Shown here piece after piece: positions 32,529 through 41,097 of a DNA stretch of 41,097 nt. Source of the DNA: Syntrophobacteraceae bacterium. GTDB taxonomy: Bacteria > Desulfobacterota > Syntrophobacteria > Syntrophobacterales > Syntrophobacteraceae. The stretch is from positions 1-41,097 of the forward strand of contig PLSV01000171.1 in the NCBI GenBank assembly GCA_003165235.1, written 5' to 3'. Positions within the stretch are counted from its first letter, which is position 1; every line of letters starts with the position of its first letter. The notes under the pieces are model-generated. The model was not told the DNA's origin, made no database searches, and saw only the letters and a list, made by a program, of their open reading frames with translations. The translations under genes were made by a program, and so were the position numbers.

Positions 32529-32912
32529 TTTTTCACCCGTCCGATAAGTGAATCCCCAGCCAAAACGATAGGAAAAGCCAGGGAATCAGCTATCAATACG
32601 CCGGCTTCTGAAAATCTCCTCCACGTCCGCATAGGATTTTGAATCGTTTACAGCATTTCAATTCAATGCGAAAGGGGGATTTTTCAGGGTAGTAATAGGG
32701 TATATGCTTAACTCTTATCCATAAAAATGAAATAAATTCACATAGATATGCTTTTTAGAGCTATTGCGTCCCAGCAAAGTTTTTTAAAATCCTTCATCAC
32801 CGAGGTGTTTGACCATAAGTAAACAAAGAGATCTCAATTTTGGCCGGGTTTGGCAGGGTGATGAAAAAGCGTTCTCTGGTGGGAGAAAGGCCTGAAAATT
32901 GCTTGTGATTTC

Positions 32913-32941
32913 GTCATTCCGGCGAAAGCTGGAAGCCAGAC
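32913..32941. repeat. REP-like hairpin
   Basis: GTCATTCCGGCGAAAGCTGG starts a sequence in which TTCCGGC pairs with GCTGGAA (one G-U pair) around a GAAA tetraloop. Very similar GTCATTCCGGCGAAAGCCGG elements are scattered through intergenic DNA of many Proteobacteria. Confidence 0.65.
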
Positions 32942-33175
32942 TTTTGACCAACTAATTGATGCCAAAGCAAAAATACCGCCCTCCGGCTCTCGCCGGGGCG
33001 ACGTCTATAAGCTTTTGCATCTGATCCGAATTCGCCCCCGGCTTTTTGGACGTTCTCTTCAATTACGGATTGGAAAGCAAAACCGTGCCTTTCGAAATAC
33101 TGTATGTAAACCGAGGGATCGGTCTCGATGTCCATGAGATCGCGGGAACAGGGAGCTTTGTGAAGATATTCTAGA

Positions 33176-33211
33176 CATTCAGCGTATGTAAAGATATTTG
33201 AACGCTGAATG
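33176..33211. promoter_or_regulatory. 10-bp inverted repeat upstream of the cNMP-fold/PilZ gene
   Basis: CATTCAGCGT (33176-33185) and ACGCTGAATG (33202-33211) are perfect inverse complements separated by 16 AT-rich bases, ending 55 nt before the ATG at 33267. The spacing is suitable for a dimeric regulator or a stem-loop in the leader. Confidence 0.4.
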
Positions 33212-33266
33212 CTCACTAAAAAAGGCTTCTGCATGAGTTCGAATCGGTGTGGCGCCGGGAAGTAAA

Positions 33267-34295
33267 ATGGAAAACTTGATCGAGAAGGAAGAAGTTATAC
33301 GGAATTGCCTGGAACAGGGCGACAGGGAAGCGGCGATAAAGCTGCTTTTCGATCTCGTGGTGGACTGCGCGAAGGAGAAGAACTTCGAAGCGGCGGAGGC
33401 CATGAGATCGCGCATCTTCGAAATAGACTCCATGGCGCTTAGCGAGATAATCCGTTCCGGGGAGGTCATCGAAGAGGAAAAAAGCCGAACCATCGGCAGA
33501 GGCCACCGGGAAATCTGGGGCAAACTCTACGACAGCCTCACCGCTGAGGAAACCAACGCCCTTTACTTTGCCTTCAAGAATGCGAATTATCAGGCCGAGG
33601 GGAAGATTTTCCAACAGGATGAGTTGCAACCTCGGCTCTATTTCATTAACAGCGGACGAGCCAGGGTGGTTTATTTCCTGGACGGCCAGGAGGTCTTTTT
33701 GAGGGCTGTCGAAACAGGCGAACTGGCGGGCGAAGACACCTTCTTCCGCCTTTCGATGTGTACGACGACTATGATAGCGCAATGCGCGACAGAGGCAAGC
33801 TACCTGGATTCAGACATTCTGAAGGTGTGGAGGACCAATTTCCCGATGCTCGAATCCAAATTGCAAAGCTTTGCGTCGAGTGCAGAAAAGATAGCAGACC
33901 TGCTCAAAGCCAGGAAATTGGACCGTCGCCGTCTGAGAAGGTTCAACCCTGGAGGAAAGGCGACAGCGCTCCTGATGAACACATCTGGACAGCCGGTCGG
34001 CAAGCCCTTCAAGGTGGACTTATGCGACATATCCAAGGGCGGGACATGTTTTTTTGTGAAGATCGCCAAAAAAGAGTCTGCCTGCCTGCTGCTCGGAAAA
34101 AGGCTCTACATCAGCTATCTTCATCCACTGCTGGATTCTTCACACACTGTCAGGCAGAGCGGAACAATCGTAGCAGTCCATTTCCACCCCTTCGAGGACT
34201 GCGCTGTCAATGTAGAGTTCGACACGCTTCTACCCAAAGAACTGATAGAGCAACTGGAAAAACTCTCTCCGCCTTTGATGGTTTTTGATTTCTAA
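33267..34295 (+). CDS. cNMP-binding-fold protein fused to a PilZ domain
   Basis: A 342-residue soluble protein; the ATG at 33267 is preferred over a GTG at 33249. Residues 1-95 are helical and charged. About 96-210 looks like a cyclic-nucleotide-binding (CAP effector) fold: KIFQQDELQPRLYFINSGRA and VETGELAGEDTFF. The phosphate-binding cassette, usually FGExALLxxxPRxA, is degraded here, without the key Arg. The C-terminal part is a PilZ domain with RRRLRRF (about 220-226) and CDISKGGTCFFV (about 253-264), the c-di-GMP signature. It has no DNA-binding helix-turn-helix, so it should act by protein contact. It probably senses c-di-GMP; binding of cAMP or cGMP is doubtful. Confidence 0.75.
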   Translation: MENLIEKEEVIRNCLEQGDREAAIKLLFDLVVDCAKEKNFEAAEAMRSRIFEIDSMALSEIIRSGEVIEEEKSRTIGRGHREIWGKLYDSLTAEETNALYFAFKNANYQAEGKIFQQDELQPRLYFINSGRARVVYFLDGQEVFLRAVETGELAGEDTFFRLSMCTTTMIAQCATEASYLDSDILKVWRTNFPMLESKLQSFASSAEKIADLLKARKLDRRRLRRFNPGGKATALLMNTSGQPVGKPFKVDLCDISKGGTCFFVKIAKKESACLLLGKRLYISYLHPLLDSSHTVRQSGTIVAVHFHPFEDCAVNVEFDTLLPKELIEQLEKLSPPLMVFDF

Positions 34296-34297
34296 TT

Positions 34298-36036
<1,739 letters not shown>

Positions 36037-38268
36037 ATGAGAGTGTTTCGTTTTTTTCGTAACCTTCGCATTCGGTACAAACTGCTCCTGAGTTATTCTG
36101 CAGTCTACATTCTGGCCATAATCCTGGGGAGCGCCATCATCTATCCCCTCGTTCGCACAATGATTGAAGATAACATCGAGCACGTACTGAAAAACTCAAC
36201 GTCATCGATCCTCGCCATGGTTAAGACGTCAGTGGAAGTCTCCATCAAGAACCACCTCCGTGCCGTAGCGGAAAAGAACCGGGAGATCGTCGCCCATTTC
36301 TATGAGATGTACAAAGACGGGACCCTGTCGGAAGATGAGGCCAAAAGGCGGGCGGAGTCAGTGCTGCTCAGTCAAAAGATCGGGGAAACCGGCTATATCT
36401 ATTGCATCGACTCCGATGGGTTTACGGTGGTCCACCCCAAAAGGGAGCTCATCAACCAAAATTTCTCCATCTATTTTGAATTTGTCAAAGAGCAAATGGC
36501 GAGAAAAGAGGGATATATCGATTACGAATGGAAGAACCCGGGTGAGGCCGGCTCTCGTCCAAAAGCGCTCTACATGACCTACTTTGCGCCCTGGGACTGG
36601 ATCATCTCCGTATCTTCTTACCGAAGCGAGTTCAGTAAATTGGTCAATGTTGAGGATTTCAGGGACAGTATCCTTTCGCAGCGATTCGGAGAGACCGGTT
36701 ATTCATTCGTGGTGGACGGCAATGGGAATACAGTGCTGCATCCGAAGTTGGAAGGAATGAACTTCCTCGACGCCAAAGACATTAACAGCCGTGAGCTCGT
36801 AAAGGAGATGTGCGACCGGAAAAACGGAAAGATCGTCTATTCGTGGATGAATCCTGGTGAGACCGTTGCGCGCTATAAGCTGGCCATATTCAACTACATT
36901 CCCGATCTGGATTGGATAGTGGCGTCTTCGAGCTATCTCGACGAATTCTACGCTCCCCTGCATACTGTAAGGAATCTGTTCGTCGCTATGGTCATAGTGT
37001 CTCTTCTCCTGGTCCTTCCTCTTACCATGAGGATCAGTTCGGCCATAACCAATCCTTTGCAGCAACTGATAAACCGTTTTGCAGCCGACACTCCGGGCGA
37101 TTTTTCCGCCAGAGTCGACACCCAATCGGGTGATGAACTTGGACAGCTCGCATCCTATTTCAACCTCTTCATGGAAAAGCTCGAACAATACAATAAGGAC
37201 CTGCAAGGAGAAATCCTGGAGCGAAAGCAGGCGGAGGAAGGGTTGCGCCTCTCCGAGGAGATGTTTTCCAAAGCGTTCAGATCGAATCCCAACGGAATTT
37301 GCATCATTTCCCTCGCAACCGGGCGATTCATCAACGTGAACGATGCCTTCCTGGTTTCCACGGGATACTCCCGTGAAGAAATCATCGATAAAGCGGCAAT
37401 GGAGACAACCATTTTCGGCAATAGGGGTAAAACTCGAAGGCTGATCAACTCGATCGGCAGGCAAGGGCATGTGCATGACCTCGAGACAGAGATTTTTACG
37501 AAGTCAGGCGGAGTGCGGCTCGGAGTTCTGTCTGCCGAAGAGATCGAACTTCGGGACGAGCGATGCACGCTATTGAGCATCGAGGATATTACCGCTCGAA
37601 AGGACCTCGAAAGAGAGATAATGGAGATAGGCGACCGGGAACGCCAGAGAATAGGCCAGGACCTCCATGACGATGTCTGCTCCCATCTTGTAGGAATTGA
37701 GGTGTTGAGCGAAGTCTTGAACAGAAAGCTCGAAAAGAAGGGTTCGGAACAAGCTCCCTATGCAGACAGAATCAGGTCCCTCACCAGCGAGGCAATTGAA
37801 AAGACAAGGAGACTCGCAAGAGGGTTGTGCCCGGTGCATTTTGTCGCTTACGGACTCGAGTCCTCCCTGAGGGAATTGTGTATCAGGGTCAGCGAGTTAT
37901 TCAATATATCCTGCCAATTGCAATGCGAAGACTCTGTCTGCGTTAATGATAATATTGTAGCTACCCATCTTTTCTACATAGCTCAGGAAGCTGTGCAAAA
38001 TGCAATAAAACATGGCCAGGCGAAACAGGTCGCCATCTACTTGTCATCAGACTGTGACATCATCACTCTCAGGGTGGAGGATAACGGCCTGGGAATCCAG
38101 GAAGCAATACCTGCAACGGGGATGGGTTTGCGCATCATGAGTCATCGCGCGCAAATGGTCGGGGCCTCCTTCGAGGTAAAACGAGATCCTGAGGGTGGCA
38201 CTATCGTGGAATGCGTTGTCAGGGGATCCGGCAGAAAGGAAACAGTATATGGAAAAGCTCAGGCCTGA
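36037..38268 (+). CDS. Membrane sensor histidine kinase, tandem Cache - HAMP - PAS - HisKA_3 - HATPase
   Basis: A 743-residue protein. TM1 is about 15-38 and TM2 about 312-332. Between them lie two related sensor units, each with an IGETGYIYCIDSDG / FGETGYSFVVDGNG motif and a PWDWI / DLDWI end, typical of sCache_2 domains that bind small organic acids. A HAMP (about 333-385), a PAS domain (about 405-520) and a NarL-class kinase core follow. The phosphorylated His is H544 in IGQDLHDDVCSHLVGIE. The ATP site has N656 (EAVQNAIKH), EDNGLGI and GMGLRIM. The response regulator gene overlaps its end by 20 nt. Ligand unknown; periplasmic carboxylates are plausible given the metabolic genes around. Confidence 0.9.
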   Translation: MRVFRFFRNLRIRYKLLLSYSAVYILAIILGSAIIYPLVRTMIEDNIEHVLKNSTSSILAMVKTSVEVSIKNHLRAVAEKNREIVAHFYEMYKDGTLSEDEAKRRAESVLLSQKIGETGYIYCIDSDGFTVVHPKRELINQNFSIYFEFVKEQMARKEGYIDYEWKNPGEAGSRPKALYMTYFAPWDWIISVSSYRSEFSKLVNVEDFRDSILSQRFGETGYSFVVDGNGNTVLHPKLEGMNFLDAKDINSRELVKEMCDRKNGKIVYSWMNPGETVARYKLAIFNYIPDLDWIVASSSYLDEFYAPLHTVRNLFVAMVIVSLLLVLPLTMRISSAITNPLQQLINRFAADTPGDFSARVDTQSGDELGQLASYFNLFMEKLEQYNKDLQGEILERKQAEEGLRLSEEMFSKAFRSNPNGICIISLATGRFINVNDAFLVSTGYSREEIIDKAAMETTIFGNRGKTRRLINSIGRQGHVHDLETEIFTKSGGVRLGVLSAEEIELRDERCTLLSIEDITARKDLEREIMEIGDRERQRIGQDLHDDVCSHLVGIEVLSEVLNRKLEKKGSEQAPYADRIRSLTSEAIEKTRRLARGLCPVHFVAYGLESSLRELCIRVSELFNISCQLQCEDSVCVNDNIVATHLFYIAQEAVQNAIKHGQAKQVAIYLSSDCDIITLRVEDNGLGIQEAIPATGMGLRIMSHRAQMVGASFEVKRDPEGGTIVECVVRGSGRKETVYGKAQA

Positions 38269-38935
38269 GGCTGCCAGGGGCGAGAAGGTCAGGATTGTGA
38301 TTGTAGATGATCATCCTGTTTTTCGACTCGGGCTTCGCGAGCTCATCCAGCAGGAAAAAGATCTTGAGGTGTGCGGAGAGGCGGAAGACGCCGCAACGGC
38401 ATGGAATGGGATTCAAAGGCTCAAGCCTGATATGGCGATCGTAGACTTGTCGCTGAAGGGAGGAGACGGCATCAATCTCATAAAAGAAATCGCCAGGCAT
38501 TACAGTGATTTGCCAGTCCTTGTGGTATCCATGCATGACGAAAACAGGTTTGCCGAACGGTCCCTGCTGGCCGGTGCTAAAGGCTACCTCATGAAGCAGG
38601 AAACATTAACGTCAGTCGTGAAAGCGATACGCTGCATCCTCAGCGGAAAAATCTACCTCAGTGAAAAACTCAAGGATTCAGTTTTGATTCAATTCGCCAG
38701 TGGTTCCAGGAAAGCTGAAAAGACCTTGGTGGATACGCTCAGCGATCGTGAACTGGAAGTTTTTCGGATGATCGGTTTTGGCTTCGGCACCAATGAGATA
38801 GCGCAGCAGTTGAACTTGAGCGTGAAAACCATCGGATCCTACCGTGAAAGGATAAAGGAGAAGCTGCAATTGAATAGCGGCAATGAGCTTGTTCGAAACG
38901 CCATACATTGGGTCGAGAATCAGAAGCTCGCATAG
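38249..38935 (+). CDS. NarL/FixJ-type response regulator
   Basis: A 228-residue protein. The ATG at 38249 follows AAGGAAA and overlaps the end of the kinase gene, so translation is coupled. The receiver domain has Asp20/Asp21, the phosphorylated Asp66 in PDMAIVDLSLKGGDG and the conserved Lys in GAKGYLMKQE. The C-terminal LuxR-type helix-turn-helix is LSDRELEVFRMIGFGFGTNE and QLNLSVKTIGSYRERI. It should bind DNA as a dimer after phosphotransfer from the kinase. Targets are unknown; the malic enzyme gene downstream is a candidate by position only. Confidence 0.92.
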   Translation: MEKLRPEAARGEKVRIVIVDDHPVFRLGLRELIQQEKDLEVCGEAEDAATAWNGIQRLKPDMAIVDLSLKGGDGINLIKEIARHYSDLPVLVVSMHDENRFAERSLLAGAKGYLMKQETLTSVVKAIRCILSGKIYLSEKLKDSVLIQFASGSRKAEKTLVDTLSDRELEVFRMIGFGFGTNEIAQQLNLSVKTIGSYRERIKEKLQLNSGNELVRNAIHWVENQKLA

Positions 38936-38976
38936 TCGCGTCTTGCGAGCTTGCAACCCGCAAACCCTCCAAAACC

Positions 38977-39010
38977 GATGTAGGTTATAAGCCTACATCA
39001 TTTTCATCTT
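38977..39010 (+). terminator. Intrinsic terminator after the two-component genes
   Basis: A perfect 8-bp stem GATGTAGG / CCTACATC with a 7-nt loop, followed by ATTTTCATCTT. It begins 42 nt after the regulator stop codon and separates this unit from the malic enzyme gene. Confidence 0.65.
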
Positions 39011-39217
39011 CTAACGCACAAAAGAATCGGTGCTCTACCGCTTCCGCTTCTACAAAAAATCTCCAAGGATATAAGTTAAATATGCAGCGCCTCCTCGAGA
39101 ATTCGTAATCCTTGTGGGTTCGCTCTCTACAGAATCCCGGAACCTGCGCTTGGCGTTGCTCCTTACCATTCATCCGGGTGGCGGTCGCCATTTCCGGCGG
39201 ATGCTGTGGAGGTTTGA

Positions 39218-41008
<1,791 letters not shown>

Positions 41009-41064
41009 CTACAATACAACATGCTCAAGGAATCATGATTTCCAAATTGGACGGACTAAGGATC

Positions 41065-41087
41065 GGTTCCATCTGAAAACCCTTTTT
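41065..41087 (+). terminator. Weak hairpin at the right edge, possible terminator of the malic enzyme gene
   Basis: GGTTCCATCTGAAAACC followed by CTTTTT: a short GGTT/AACC stem with a T-run, about 55 nt after the stop codon. It is also a degenerate relative of the palindrome at 8784-8799. A 10-bp palindrome AATCATGATT (41031-41040) lies just before. Confidence 0.3.
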
Positions 41088-41097
41088 GAGGAGCCTA

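Larger units (their letters stand above)
32529..33266. other. Long divergent intergenic region (738 nt)
   Basis: Holds an AT-rich stretch around 32690-32770, a REP-like hairpin at 32913-32941 and a 10-bp inverted repeat at 33176-33211. No gene with a ribosome site was found. A minus-strand frame at 32914-33234 looks spurious because its 3' end runs through the REP-like repeat. Confidence 0.45.

Noticed and set aside
32914-33234. Minus-strand reading frame of 106 codons
   Set aside because: No ribosome site before its start, no recognisable family, and its 3' end reads through the REP-like hairpin at 32913-32941, a common cause of spurious frames.
33225-33265. GTTCGAATC, resembling a tRNA T-loop
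   Set aside because: The flanking bases do not form a T-stem, and no anticodon or acceptor stem can be built around it.

Overview
This window looks like a chromosomal segment of a strictly anaerobic, GC-rich Desulfobacterota (formerly Deltaproteobacteria) bacterium, probably close to the Syntrophobacterales or other fatty-acid-oxidising syntrophs and sulfate reducers. That assignment is inferred from gene content, not from a marker gene: beta-oxidation enzymes with a short-chain fatty acid carrier, a ferredoxin-dependent 2-oxoacid oxidoreductase fragment, the remA-gmk pair, sigma-54 flagellar control and PilZ proteins.

Layout. (1) 1-3005, minus strand: a probable fliK-type flagellar hook-length gene that runs off the left edge, behind a sigma-54 promoter, with a VgrG3-type muramidase upstream of it. 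(2) 3110-4815: a periplasmic L,D-transpeptidase with a terminator, divergent from a stand-alone diadenylate-cyclase (DAC) domain protein with an exact TATAAT promoter. (3) 4866-8397, minus: a fadI-fadJ beta-oxidation operon. (4) 8970-10686, plus: housekeeping remA-gmk-rlmB, followed by an inserted mqsRA toxin-antitoxin pair. (5) 11728-15713, minus: a conserved hypothetical gene, a frameshifted 3-hydroxyacyl-CoA dehydrogenase and a thiolase with two lesions. Below them, promoter -> TPP riboswitch -> intrinsic terminator -> truncated thiS -> yggS. (6) 15926-16910, plus: gamma and delta subunits of a 2-oxoacid:ferredoxin oxidoreductase without alpha and beta. (7) 17042-20430: a methyltransferase, then an intact 3-hydroxyacyl-CoA dehydrogenase followed by an AtoE-type short-chain fatty acid transporter. 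(8) 20499-24895: accessory or envelope genes (ankyrin-repeat protein, small secreted proteins, one of them frameshifted, and a lipoprotein with three copies of one domain). (9) 25268-31882, minus: a MenB-like crotonase and the complete 2-oxoglutarate dehydrogenase set sucA-sucB-lpdA, with a nested inverted-repeat element between sucA and sucB. (10) 32142-41008: a PilZ protein, a cNMP-fold/PilZ fusion, purA, a Cache-PAS histidine kinase with its NarL-type regulator, and a malic enzyme with an unusual N-terminal extension.

How the genes fit together. fadIJ, the intact 3-hydroxyacyl-CoA dehydrogenase, the fatty-acid carrier and the crotonase point to uptake and oxidation of short fatty acids to acetyl-CoA. 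The 2-oxoglutarate dehydrogenase complex and malic enzyme connect this to the C4/C5 dicarboxylate pool. Nucleotide second-messenger signalling is well represented: one DAC-domain protein and two PilZ proteins.

The least expected part is 11.7-15.1 kb. A complete TPP riboswitch with promoter and terminator now feeds only half a thiS gene and yggS, directly downstream of two decayed beta-oxidation genes. Four separate single-base lesions in the window could be genuine gene decay or assembly error; the sequence alone cannot fully separate the two.
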